A stretch of 64,000 bases of DNA from Acorus gramineus (GCA_030737835.1 CM060849.1:23606074-23670073); one strand, 5' to 3'. Counted from the stretch's first letter, positions 30,118 to 42,162 are shown. A program made the numbers and translations. Notes: generated by a model from the letters alone, not told the origin.

Positions 30118-30440
30118 AAAATATCACCTTAAAAAAGTCCTCCCAAACTTCAAGCTCGACTGTGAATTTTTTTGTATTGGGAGACCACCCAAAACCGAAG
30201 CTATATCAAATTAGATCTTCGAATGGGACAAATCTCCTCTTGAAGTATTTGATATGACTTTGATATTGGGAAAACGTCTTCTTACACCCAAGTTTGGAGT
30301 TAAGGTGAGGAAGGATTCTCGTCTCAACTAATTGCTTAGATAAAGATCCACTTGTGTCAAGCCATCCGCGACCACAAGCATCTACCAATAAAGCCAACAA
30401 TTCTTCACTTTCATCTTGATTCTATTGACTATACATTCCA
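30118..30440 (-). pseudogene. Myb/SANT-like fragment, right-arm copy (better preserved)
   Basis: The minus strand repeats the left-arm frame: ESEELLALLVDACGRGW, SLSKQLVETRILPHLNSKLG and KTFSQYQSHIKYFKRRF. After one TGA, which both copies share, comes SFGFGWSPNTKKFTVELEVW then EDFFKVIF. The FGW...T..FT...EVW pattern is the usual C-terminal part of this plant domain and keeps both Trp residues that the left copy has lost. It also points toward the centre, so the two copies are tail to tail. Confidence 0.72.
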
Positions 30441-31408
30441 GTGGTGTCGATATTGCCTTTCCATTTTTGCCTTTTTTTATTTGTGATATTTGAGACTCTT
30501 TACCCATATCCATTTTCTAAATTAATAATAATAATAATACACAAGAAATAGATACCATATTTAACAAATTCGATGTAAAATTATAGCAATAGCAATAATA
30601 AAATCCTTAAAAAACTAGGCTATTTAAACAATAGTTACCTAATCATAGATGCTTTCATAAATGTATAACATGGAACTATCAATAAAGCTAAAAGAATGTT
30701 CACAAGAATGATCTAGGCATTTCGTTACACATTCTACCAAATAATACGATATATATTGGACCACAAAACAAAATGTCTTATCTGGTTCACATAAATATAA
30801 GTACTAGTAACAATACCATATAAAAGGACCTGCCTGATAGAGTACGAGTAATAATTAATTATAACTTGAACAAGTTGACAGGTTTCTGACATTCTTCTCC
30901 ATCTCAATGTTCCTAAGCATAACAGAGGTATTAAAAACAAGCATTAGACATTTTGTACCCAATTGGGGGTTGGGGAGGGGGTGGTTTGGTTACTCCTTGC
31001 GCTAGAATTTATACTATATGGGTTGCATTAAATGCACAGTAAATATCAATAAGAGTATGAACCCATCATTCGCGGTTTGTTGTACCATAAACATGTAAAA
31101 TTAATGCACATTAGATATCGACAACATCTAGGAACACAAATAATAATATGTTTCAGTTGAAAAGGAAAATAACAGTGGAAGATTTAAAGCATATATTATA
31201 TAATATACAATAATAAAAATATTGATTTCAAGACAAGTAAATCTACAATTCTCATATATTCATCAAACATATGAGTTAGATATCAATATTTCATACATAT
31301 GCATATTCATAAAAAAAAAATTCCTTTGATAATCAACCAATATAAAATAAAAAAGGAGAAAAAGGTACTTTCTATTGAGAAAATCCACAATGAGCAAACC
31401 TTTTTTTT

Positions 31409-32184
31409 GGAGATTTTATTTTTAAGTTCTTGTAAACTATGCTATTTAGTGATCCATTTCTCTCTTTTTCATATTTATTTTTAAGTCCTCAATTTTAAAC
31501 ATTATTTCGTTATAAGTCCCTCTTTCAAGTATTAGTCTGTTTGGGCTGACGGATAGTTGAAATCCCTACACTACGTACCCCCTTTGAAATTTTTATTTTT
31601 AAATCCTGTAAAGTATGCTATTTGGTGATCGATCCCGCCTTCTTCATATTTTTATTTTTAAGTCCATGTATACCAATAAAAAATTTATAACCAGGATATC
31701 GATTTTCCTATCCAACCTATCTTCAACTTCCATCATTTGATACTTTAAATAAATGATAGTAGCCAAAATTCTATAATAACAACAGAAATGTTGGATCCTT
31801 CATGAATGAGATTTCAAATATAAATAAATAAATAAAAACTAAAATAATAACATCTTAAATGTAAATACATAAATAAATAATATAAATCTGTTTAATTCCC
31901 ATAAAATCACTAAATATCTAATTTAAATTTAAGTTTAGAACTATGCAAAATAAAATTTTCATTGACTGAATACAAACTTTTTAATGACATCTAAATTTTT
32001 AAATTTAAAATTAAAAACACACATAAAATATCTAATTTATATTTTACAATTTTCAACCAAGCAAAAACATTTAAATCAAAATTTAGTAATAAAAAATTCT
32101 TTAAATTTCCTTATGTAATCATTCTTTTTATGGGGATTGATCACTAAATAACATAGTTTATAGAAACTTAAAAAATAAAATTAA
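31409..32184. mobile_element. 0.8-kb inverted-repeat element nested in the right arm
   Basis: The left arm has an uninterrupted poly(A) tract at about 28240-28252. The matching poly(T) in the right arm is split (31401-31408 and 32185-32195) by this segment. Its ends are inverted copies: ATTTTATTTTTAAGTT with TGCTATTTAGTGATC at the left, and the complements at 32140-32180. The left end is partly duplicated inside (31588-31670). A related block, TTTAGTGATCGATCCC, stands alone at 6352-6367. T-rich target duplication, non-coding. Confidence 0.7.
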
Positions 32185-32304
32185 TTTTTTTTTTTGTTAT
32201 GGACAGAGAAATTCATAAGCTTTATAAAAGGGAAGGGATGGATTTAATTAGAAAGAGAATAAAATAAGGAAATATATATTATTTAAAAATCAATATATTA
32301 CATC

Positions 32305-32622
32305 AATCAAAACAAGTTGAACTTTTTGTTTATGAACTGATATCTCAATAGAATAATGCTAAATTTTTTGTCTATGAATTGACGTTCAAATAAGGACGTG
32401 ACTTTTTATACACAAACTAATATCCTTATTAAATAACATAGGATTTACAAATCACCGAGACTTTTTATCCATGAACTCATTTTCTAATTGAACAACTCAT
32501 GATTTACATATCACTACCCCTAATATTATATTTAGGACCGTAAAAATGATAATAGAGCTCAAGAAAATATAAGGGTGAATCCAAACAGTCACTGCACATC
32601 GTTATCCAGGCCAAAACCCGCC
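32305..32622. promoter_or_regulatory. upstream region of the lumen-protein gene
   Basis: AT-rich sequence between the palindrome edge and the start codon at 32623. It holds loose repeats of the phrase TATGAACTGATATC / TATGAATTGACGTTC about 60 bp apart. No clear TATA box or other element could be assigned. Confidence 0.3.
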
Positions 32623-35600
32623 ATGACCGCCTTCGCAACCGGAGGAGCTGGCCTTATCGTCCTGAGCTCGAACTCATCCACGCCGTCCGTTAAACAACCG
32701 ACGCCTCTCCGTCTCTCCCCCTCCAACAGGCCCTCCCAACTCCAAAACCCTAGCTCACTCGCCCACTCCCGTCGAAACCTCTCCTTGCTTTCCCTCCTCG
32801 CTCTCCTCCCCCTCGGGACCCCTCCCGCCATCGCTTTCTCCTTCGGCATCCGTACCACACGCGATCGCAATCTCTCTCTCTCTCTCACTTCCTTCGTCAG
32901 TGCGTGAAACCCTAACGTTCTCTCCCTTTCTGGTCTCCCGCAGAGGGCCCGAAAGAATGGCTGAAGGAGCAGAAGAGGAAGGCTTCGAAGTACGTCCTGG
33001 CGCCGATCGAAGCGTCCCGGCGGAGCCTCCGCTCCGCCTACCTCTTATTGAGTCGGTTCTTCTTCTTCTGCTCTCGTTCTCCTTCTTCTGCTCTGTTTTG
33101 GATCCGATTGTTTTGGTTTTTTATTACAGCTACGGAGGGTTCTGGACGTTCCGAGGAGAGTATTAGAGAAATCACGAGTCTTTTGGATTCCGCGGTGAGG
33201 GATTGTGTTCCGCAGGAGAGGAACTCGTTTGTTGCGTTTCAAGCGCGGACAGGAGTGGAGGTCCTCAATCATTTTTTTTTTTTTTTCTGATCATATTATT
33301 TGGTTATCTGTTTAACATGTGGTGTTGCGGTCTCCCATTTGAAATCTAATGTGGTGCTTTTGAATTGAATGCGAGGTTTATTTGTTATTGTACTAGGAAT
33401 AGAATGGTTGATATACGTGATATCAATTGATAAATTTGACTCCATTTGGTATTTATGATTTGTGATATGGTTATCATACGTGATTTACTTTCCTTGCAGG
33501 TTTGTACATTCAGTCTCATTTTGAAGAATGCGGCTTCTTTGCTTGATGATGGTGATCCCTTAAAGTTGGCTGCTGCAGCTAGCCTAGACGATCTTACGAG
33601 GTGAAGATTGTTAATCATATATATATATATATATATATTTATAATTCTTGCTTGTAATGATTTTTTTAGGTTGTTGAGAAAATCCAAAAACTGTTGCATG
33701 CAACATTAGTCATCTTGCTTTGTTCACCGAGATCTTAGTGCGGATTCCTATGATCAGTTGGCATGGTTCATTTGTTATAATTTTTCTAGATGCATTTTCT
33801 CTCGAGGATACCGTGTTAGTTGCCTTATATTGAAATGACGAAGATGGCTTTCTGTAAATTTATGTTGCTGATCATGTTTTTTTCATCTGACTTGAAACAT
33901 GTAACAAACATGGATCCTATATCCTAAGTTCCTTGACTGCAAATGTCTTGGGATGTTGAATGAGTTTAGAAATTAGAAATTTAGAACTCTTCCTTCCCTT
34001 CTTTGCTTATCCAGTAAGAATGCCTCTTTGCCTTTGTTTTTCTTCACGATACTGTTTCCTACATATGTTTGTCTCTAATTTATCCTATTACCATATAAGT
34101 AATCAGGTAGGTGCATTTTTGGATGCTATTATTTGGATGGTTTATTGAGGGTAATACAGGAAAGTAGATGGATGTAGAAACTTCAATCGATCACGTCAGA
34201 ATGTGACACCATAGTTTGTTACAGACCACCTCTGTTATGCCATTTGACTTCAGTATGCACAATTACATGTTTCAATCTAGGTTTGTGACCCACAAAATAC
34301 TATGCCTTATGTGAATAAAACAGGTGTCAATTTTGTCCATTTAAGTCAACTGAGTAAGAGTAGCAGTGTTCGTTGAAAGGAGAGACGGTTGGCATCTCCC
34401 CTGACAAGGATGGGATTGGCCCTCGGGCTTACCTGTTACCACACATGGTTAAGGCTACCCACCTTTGTTGGATCAACCCAATTTTGGTTATCAAAAACAG
34501 AGTATTTTGTGTGATGCATTGGGAAATTGAAAAGTCTAATCATGCGGCAGATTGATTGCATTCTATCTGTGTTGGATTGTAAAAGGCTATCACTGTTGCT
34601 GATGATTCAATATCTATGTTTTAGATCTTTTAGGCTTCCTTTTTTTTTTTTGGTGGGTATAGGCTTCCTTTTTTATATACCACTTCATACACCTAACTGG
34701 TCTGACACACATGATCATGATTAAGTTCCCATTTCATAATGTGACAACATAGTTTGTGACAGGCCGGCTCTTTTATGCCATTTGGTTTCTGTATGCATAT
34801 TTCTGTTTCATTTTAGGTTTCTGATCTGCAAACATCTATGCTTCATATGCATAAAACAGGTGTCAATTTCATCCATCTGATCTAAGTCAACCGAGTAGTT
34901 GCAGCTTTTCCTCGTTCTAGTATAATTACTTTTCACTCAGAGATCTGCCAATTGTGGTGTTGCATATCATCTCCATTTTTTTTCCTGCATCAGCAATATA
35001 TTTTGATTAGATAAATTTGCTAAGAACTGTTCTCCATATTAATTGGTTGTGGGACTGGATATTGGAAACTCAGTTGGTCAGTTGAGATACTCCTTTATTT
35101 GGTCCAGATTAATGATTCTGGAAATTAATGGTCTAACTAAACAACAAATGGAACTGAATTTGGATCATGGAATATGTTGATGATGCACTGTATACAATTG
35201 TTTTTTACAATTTTGTATTTCATTTTTTTCTCCACAGGTTCTCTCTCCTTTTGCTCTGGACCCTATACTGGATTCTAACTTTTTGTGCATATCAATATTG
35301 AAATTTCTGTCAAATTATTGCAGCTCGTTTGGCTCTCTAAATGATGCTCTAAGGAAAGGCAGTCTTCAGATAGATGAAAACCGGTAAGTGTCTCTCCTAT
35401 ACCACCTGATGTTATGCCTTGTTCATCTTCAATGACAATGTATATCCAAGACTTGTATAAAATGGAATTTTTATTTTTGAAGTATATCGATGATTCTTCT
35501 TTTACCTTCCGCTATGCCTTTGCTGTTTTCCCAAAGGGGTTTCACTTGGCAATCCTTTACTGGTGCTTTTATTTGTCCACATGCCGTTTGATGGCTGTCA

Positions 35601-35940
35601 TTATTTAAAGCAGCTGCTACTGGCCCATTAACTATGTTGTTGGAGTGGCATTTTACCTTTTATTTGCTCTCCCGTGTCTTGTTTTCCCTGTGCAATTTTT
35701 GTGCAGCCATGTCTTCCTTTTTGGAATAACTGATAATTTCCCTCTGTTTTCTTTATTTTATAATTTTATGAGAGAGTAAATCTATCTTTTGTTCATCTCT
35801 CTCTCTCATGGACTCCATCTCAGCTACAAATCTAATATTTACTTATATTTGGCAGGAAGGTGGCGGAAGATGAGTTGACAAGTACCATATCTTCCCTTGA
35901 TAAATTCGAGCAGAACATCAAGGATTGCTTAGGGGTCTGA
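32623..35940 (+). CDS. predicted Tat-routed thylakoid-lumen protein, unknown function
   Basis: Six exons: 32623-32851, 32944-33051, 33130-33260, 33500-33600, 35324-35383 and 35856-35940. All phases close, giving 237 residues. The amino end is Ser/Pro-rich like a chloroplast transit peptide. It is followed by HSRRNLSLLSLLALLPLG and the cleavage-like PPAIA near residue 71: a twin Arg, a hydrophobic core and an A-x-A, the layout of a lumen signal for the Tat route. The mature part (about 166 residues) begins FSFGIQGPKEWLKEQKRKAS and is helical, with LAPIEASRRSLRSAYLLL, CVPQERNSFVAFQARTGVEV and a C-terminal DKFEQNIKDCLGV. Three Cys are scattered. I do not recognise the family beyond a plastid lumen protein. 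The ATG at 32623 is the first in frame; an upstream extension has none. Confidence 0.8.
34199..34918. repeat. about 180-bp direct duplication inside intron 4 of the lumen-protein gene
   Basis: Copies at about 34199-34376 and 34738-34918 share ATGTGACAMCATAGTTTGT at the start and AATAAAACAGGTGTCAATTT-like text near the end, with many substitutions between. The 1.7-kb intron (33601-35323) is otherwise unremarkable, with an (AT)n run at 33617-33640. Confidence 0.75.
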
Positions 35941-37705
35941 TAATTTCACTGACAGTAACGACTCAGTGTTCAGTTGTCATTCAACTGCTGTTGGGGAAGG
36001 CACATCAGATTGAGAGAGGCGGGAAATTTGATCCGATGCAGCATATTCCTCGTTCAACAGGATACTCCTTCGTGGATGCTCTATGCTTGCCCGTGGTTCA
36101 GATTTTGGTCTCTTACTTTATATATTCCTTCACTTTTGTAAATTGTTGCAAGAGTTGGAGCATCTCATTGTGGATTATCTTCATGTAATCCATTTTAAAT
36201 GCCAAAACAAGAGTACTTGTAATGCATCAGTTGTGATGAGATTGGTATGTTCCTTTTTCATTGTTGAATAGAAAATATCCTCAGCTCACTTATATGGCTT
36301 CATACTCTAATATGTTGACTAACTTAAGATGGCTGCAGGTACTAACAACCTCATCTGTATCTTTTGCATTATACTTTGTTAGATAAGTCATTTCAAGATC
36401 ATCTATATATTTTGTTTGATGAATTGTAAAAAAAATTTTATTTGAGAAGTCAGTGATATCCATGGATTATTTGGTGCTTTATGTGCTTAATATGGTGCAA
36501 TGATTTGATTGTCTGGCTAAAATTCTTTCTTATTTTGTGATGGTGTGTAATAAAGGGGTTTTGTGTTTCATGTTATGGTTGTGTTCTGTGTACGTGCTTA
36601 ATAAGTGTTCAGCATACTTTGATATACATTTCATACAGTTTTGTATTAATGGAAAATCCAAAGTTATCGACACTGTTTCTGTTATGTTGGAATCTCTAAA
36701 AACTTTTTGGTTTAAATTTCATAGAGGCAGATACATGTTCACACATTTGAAGCCATTGATTGGAACCCCTTTGAGTCTTTTCTTTTGATATTGTACATTA
36801 CCATGAAGTTTAGTAGAGACATTACATGTGGAACACTTCTTGCTGCATTTTTGGTGCACAAATTGTGGAAGCCTGCTGTGAGTGGTATAGTTGGATGAAT
36901 CTGGCATTTATTTTGATGTGGAAATGAACATTTGTATTATTCTTATGTCTTACAACTGTACAATGGAGCGGTCCAACAGAAGGTACAGCCCTCTACTTTT
37001 TTAGTTGAACTACCTCCAAGCATGGTTATGGGATGCCTGATATTTTAAAAGTGAATGTCATGCAATTCCAGTTATTGTTTTTCAAAAATATCTGATCTCT
37101 CTCTCTCTCTCTCAAAATAAAATAAAATAAAAATTGATTTCTTAGCTTTCAGACAAAAATGTTGCATGTGGTATCTAATAACTACACAGAGACTATTCGG
37201 TTGTCATGAAAGTTTGCATGCTACACTTAGGAACAAAAGTATATGTGTTGTGTTTAAGAGTTAGATAACCGCACATAAGTTTATAAAATTACCATGCACC
37301 ATCTTTTATTGTGTGTTTCCTTGTCATTTTGCCTATTAGTATGATGTGCAGTGAGAGCAGTCACCTGAGATAAAATGTTCATATGTTATAGAATCCTCCT
37401 CTTATAAGTTTCACAGATAAGCCAATCCTGGTAGAAAATAAGACATGAACATAATCCCTTCAAAATTTTGTCATCACAGGTACTACCTAGCATCTTCAAA
37501 GAGTATGTTATGAGATAGATTGATGTCAGGAAATAGAGGGGAAAAACATGAGCATATAATTTTACATATGATGAAAATTGTATGAAACATTACAGTCACA
37601 CTTATTTTGATTCAGAACCAAAATGTGTTACTGGCAATCAATCACTAGTAGAATCCTTATAAATTCATTATCCAATAGCCATGAATGTTGAATATCTTTA
37701 TACTT
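35941..37705. other. intergenic region between two tail-to-tail genes
   Basis: This is the shared 3' flank of the lumen-protein gene and the LCMT-like gene. Its first few hundred bases are presumably 3' UTR. A short (CT)n run lies at 37097-37114. No coding segment is recognisable; the largest open frame (36537-36788) has no family features. Confidence 0.5.
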
Positions 37706-39051
37706 CTACGAGTCACCTTGGCCAGGCGATCCAGAGGATTCGACCAAGTACAACCGTCGGCAAGGTGTCCCATCCTCTGGGTGTGTCTGTACTGATCTAG
37801 GCAGCTTCCGAAGCTTGTTGAACATGTTAAGTGGATCGTGCATCAACCCAAAATGTGCATCGGGGTCTCCAATCTGTGACAGTTTTACATGTGAGAAGCC
37901 CAAAGATGGCAAGAGTTGTTCAGGCCAGTCGCTGTAGAAATGGAAGGTGGATAGTGAGAGTTCAGCGGAAGACTGGTTCATGAAGTCTGCGAGGAGGACA
38001 GTTTGTGTCAAGTCACAGAGAGAAGCTATGGACTGGAGGACCTGCATCGCTTCAGCCTGGGGTAGGTAGTAAATGATGCCTTCCAGCACCCAAACGGTGT
38101 TCTTTTCAGGTACGAAACCACATCTCTGTAGCTTTTCAAGCCAGTCTTTCTCTCTTATGTCTGCTGCAACTCTGATCAATGATTTTGCGGTCATTGTCAG
38201 CCCATTGTGCTTGGCAGATCCCATGACCTCACTGAGGAGAGCCGCCTTCATTTGCAAGAGATCAGGGAAGTCTACTTCAAATACGCTGCTATCCTTCAAG
38301 CAGCTCAGACGGTATGCCCTCGCATCCATGCCTGTGAATTTATAAGCATCAAATCTACATTCATTTTCTACCCTTCGAGTTCACTAACTCGCTTTGAGAA
38401 AATCTTATGACAATCCACTATCCTCTGTTTTGTGTGCATTTACTTGAATTTTTTGTCCAATGTCACCTACTTTGAGTTTCTTCAACTCTATTACCAGCTT
38501 TTTGAGCCTTTCTAATATAGTTTCAATTTTAAAATTTACTTCTGGTTCCATTCCATGACATTGTGAACAATGCTTATAGTCAAAGATAAAGAGCTATTAT
38601 GATTCAGATTGAATTAGCTACTTGACATATATACGAAACTCAAGAACCAATTCAACTAACCGGCACCAAGGAGAACGACTTGTGACCCTTTGTCACCTCC
38701 AAAGGATCCGATGGCAGCCTCGATCTTGGAATCAAACCACAGCGTCCGGACGGCCAGGATCACTCCCGACACCTCCCTCGCATTGTTGATGTGGTCCCTC
38801 CTCATCTTCTCATGGAGGCTCCTCAGATAGCTCGCCCCCGCAAGGACCTCCGCCACCGGGTCCTTCACAACGTGCTTCCACAGAGCCCTCCCCGCGGCTG
38901 TCTGGCACGCGGACCTCCTCAAGGAATCCCACTCTGTGTCAATGGTCTCATGCATCGCCCGCACGGTCTCCGAGGAGGCCAGGAGCTCCGGCAGCTCGAG
39001 CTCCTCGTCGGTGGAGCCTTTCAGGTTGGTGGTCTCTTCATTATTGGACAT
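37706..39051 (-). CDS. LCMT-like S-adenosylmethionine-dependent methyltransferase
   Basis: Two exons, 39051-38661 and 38331-37706, joined in phase 1 across a 329-nt GT-AG intron, encode 338 residues. The join restores VVLLGAGMDARAYRLSC, the SAM-binding motif I of the leucine-carboxyl-methyltransferase fold (Pfam LCM). It is followed by FEVDFPDLLQMK, ADIREKDWLEKLQRCGF and VWVLEGIIYYLPQAEAMQVL, all in family order. The amino-terminal part has TAAGRALWKHVVKDPVAEVL and MRRDHINNAREVSGVILAVR. This group (TIGR00027-like) is separate from true PP2A methyltransferase and its substrate is unknown in plants. The start is the first ATG, after an AC-rich leader. No signal peptide is seen, so it is probably soluble. 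Exon 1 is GC-rich. Confidence 0.88.
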
Positions 39052-39475
39052 GTTATGATGATGATGTAGATAAACAGTAAGTACATGGGGGTGAAAGGGA
39101 GAGTGTATTTAGAGAGAGGGAAGTGGTGGGAGGAGATAAGAAAAGAGAGCCACACAAATATGACATTCAAGAAAGCAAGCTTGGAGACAATGAATCTGGG
39201 TTCCCCTTTGTTTCCTTTTCCAGGCTCTCCAATTTTTGGGCGAAGGAAATCATTCCACGATGATCCATGCAGGGGATAGATTTTTTTTTTTTTTTTTTTT
39301 TGAATTATGTCATCAGTTGCTGCTCCTTATCAAAAGCCCATCGCTTGAAGCTGTTAGATGTGTGGGGTCTGCTGATCGGTCCGTTTGAATCAATGGAAAA
39401 AGGTATTCATTCGAATCTCTGTTGTAGATATTGTGCTTTGTTTTTATGATAACGTTACATCAAGTTCCATTTTCA

Positions 39476-39680
39476 ACCTTAATTCCAGTCTGCGTGTGTT
39501 TGAAATTTTTTAAAAATAGTATACTTCATCTAATAAGGTATATGTTTTTATAAAAAATGAAGCATATATTACAATGAATTGTATAGATGCATTTATAGAA
39601 AATGTAAAAATATTCTTTCAAAGCATATGTTTTGTTAACGTGAACATATGTGTCGTTAATTTTCTATCGACGCACATAGG
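39476..39680. repeat. dispersed repeat, copy 1 (copy 2 at 59131-59310)
   Basis: Shares AATTCCAGTCT, then GAATTTTTTAAAAA-like text with AATAGTATACWTCAT, and ends TTTTCTATCGACGCA with a second copy at 59131-59310 in the same orientation. Both are AT-rich and non-coding; the family is unknown. Confidence 0.7.
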
Positions 39681-40689
39681 ATTGAAAGTGAGGCTGAAAA
39701 TGGATCTGGGTGTAACAGCACCCGCCCCGCCCTTGTTATTATTACTCATATCACGTGGAAAGAGAATGATTTATCTTTTGTACAGTACTATCAGTAACCT
39801 TTATTATTATTATTTTTTAAAATATATATAGTTGTTCATTGAAATACACATTATTATAAAAATTGAAATATATATTGAAATGTATTAGTATATTTAAAAA
39901 AAAAAATTCAATTTTCATACATTGTGATAATGTAGTATACGGCATTATTGTAGTGTGTGGATGGCCATGTGATCATTTTTAGGTTATAGATGATGTTATA
40001 AAATGAATTGAGTGTATATATTTGTTTAATAAAATAAATATTTTTATATAATAAAAAAAAATGAATTAAGTTGAAGTCATGACCAGTGTTTGGGGCTGGT
40101 TCCTTTATGAGACCTAGCATTTCTTCGACCACTCGTTCTTCAAATTGCTCGTGCGCGAAACTGATCAACAAAAAAGAGGCCGGGGTCTCCTTTCTTTGTC
40201 GTTTGTCCAAGAGACAGACACGCCTTTTGGATGGACGTGACTTGTGAGTGCATCTCAAAATTTCCTTCATACCCTTCTGCAACCCATTTTGTTTTGGATT
40301 CCATGAGGGTAAATTTGGTCTTTTACTGCAATCCCATTTGAAATTTTTTTTAATTTTTTTTCTGTTTGTGTGTCAGTGTGTCTGACAATAGACCGTCGTA
40401 TTAATTGAAAGAATCACTTAGAATATAGAATCACTGATAAAATCATATGCATCTTGTAAGTTTGTGGATTCAAACCCTAAACTCATGACTTTAATCCAGT
40501 GGATAATATCATCTTTTGTTCGTTTCTAATTTATGCACAATTCATTATAGTTATTTTTTTCCCTTCAAGCTAGATTTCCTCTCCAACTGTTATATTTTTA
40601 TTTGGCTTTAACGAAAAGTTCTTGGGAAAATGTTAAGATGGGTTAATGTTAATTATAAATTAGTAGTTGACATTGTTGTTGTCCTTAGT

Positions 40690-40745
40690 ACAATTGATTG
40701 CGCAGTTCAATTCATGAACTCTTTTTTTTCACCTAGACCGGTGTT
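40690..40745. repeat. direct repeat, left copy
   Basis: Positions 40690-40719 and 42063-42092 are identical over 30 bp (ACAATTGATTGCGCAGTTCA then ATTCATGAAC). Both are followed by a T-run and CACCTAGACCG; the right copy has about 40 extra bases between. They bracket 1.3 kb. Confidence 0.85.
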
Positions 40746-42062
40746 GTCTTCAACCAATAAAAAGAAGGGCAGGTTGAACCCCACCAGCCAAAATGTTGTT
40801 CCCCCTGATTGTGATCTCACAATCCATACCTTTTGTATTACCTAATCCCACCATTCTTTATACACCAATCGATTAAACCTATGATCCCACCACCCTCCTA
40901 TTTCTCCCAGATTTTCTCTTCTCTCCTCTCTCGTCCTCTCCTCTCCCTCCTAATCGATCTGCCCAAGCCGCCGCTGTTCGGACTTCCTGTTTCCTCCCCG
41001 CGCATTTGTCAGGAGAAAAAGTGAAAACCTGCACGTATTGTCATCCCCGCAAATCACATTGTAGGTAAATTATCATTCCTTCTTCTTCTTGAATCATTGG
41101 TATATTAATGCATTCTTATTCATATATTGGTTTTAGGGTTCAGGAAAACTAAAATGTGGATTGAAAGATTGGTTATTCCATAAAAAAAAAATAGGGTTTT
41201 AAATAGAAACTTAAGGTTATGTTTGGATTGGATTGTGTTTAGGGTTTAATAATGAAGATGAATGTATGTATTTTGTTGACAACTTTCATTTTATTTATAT
41301 TGAAAATCATAGGTACAATAAATTTATTGTGTGAATGAATAAAGTGGTGATTCATGTCCATTAAAAATCTATGTATCTTTAAAAAAAACATTTCAATTTA
41401 TTGAAATTAGAATGATTATGTCATCACGTGGCATTACTTTTAGAATGCTTAACTTTGATGCTTCTTAATAATGAATCAACATTGAATGAAGATTAACACG
41501 ATAATAGATAGATAATAAATTGGTGCCTTTTGGTCGCTTTGCCTGAGATAGGTTTTTATCTCTCATCATTCACAAGTATTCCGTTTAAAAGTCTTTGACT
41601 CCTAAAAAACCTCTATTTATCGATCACATGTTGTCTGATCTTGTTGACCTATTGATCACTCTTCTAGGATGTCTTGATTGTTTAAAAAATTATATGTTAT
41701 ATAGTTGAATGCCAATTTTTAATTCTTTTTATGCAGGATGGCCCCCAAATAATACGTCCCACAAACCGTCTCTCATTGAAGACATTAATTTGAAAAATTG
41801 GTTAAGACTACACCTTCAACATCAATTGTAGTGAAGGATGAAGCGGTGATGTCCGATGAAGAGAGACAAGGAGGTCGAAGAAGAAGAGAGACAAAGTTGG
41901 CCTTTAACATCAATTGTCCTGGGAGCTTGCTTAGTTTTTTGGTTGACATTGATGATATAAGTATGTTCAATGTATTAAACAATGTAATTTGAATATCAAA
42001 AGTGAATATATTGGTTTTCAAAAGAAGAAAACTATCATTTTGGACTTTCTATACTATATCTA

Positions 42063-42155
42063 ACAATTGATTGCGCAGTTCAATTCATGAACCGTGCAGT
42101 TCGACATTGATGGTAGCAAAGGAATCCAAACTCCTTTTTTTCACCTAGACCGATA
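42063..42155. repeat. direct repeat, right copy
   Basis: Partner of the repeat at 40690-40745. It carries an insertion of about 40 bp that itself repeats GTGCAGTTC, so it may be the fuller copy. Confidence 0.85.
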
Positions 42156-42162
42156 TGGTCTC

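Larger units (their letters stand above)
28131..32304. mobile_element. large imperfect palindrome carrying Myb/SANT-like fragments
   Basis: The left arm (28131-29743) and right arm (29958-32304) are inverted copies with a 215-bp unique loop. Matching pairs include GATGTAATATAT at 28131 with its complement at 32293-32304. The block GTGGATTTTCTCAATAGAAG at 28265 matches its complement at 31371-31390. GTTTTGTGGTCCAATATAT at 28866 matches its complement near 30755. A Myb/SANT-like fragment is present in both arms. The right arm is longer because a 0.8-kb element sits in it. I found no transposase and no certain termini. PIF/Harbinger elements carry related Myb-like proteins, which makes them a possible source, but this is inference. 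Confidence 0.8.

Noticed and set aside
28131-32304. Assembly artefact as explanation of the palindrome
   Set aside because: Not excluded, but the arms differ by many substitutions, a microsatellite and a nested insertion, which a simple assembly duplication would not produce.
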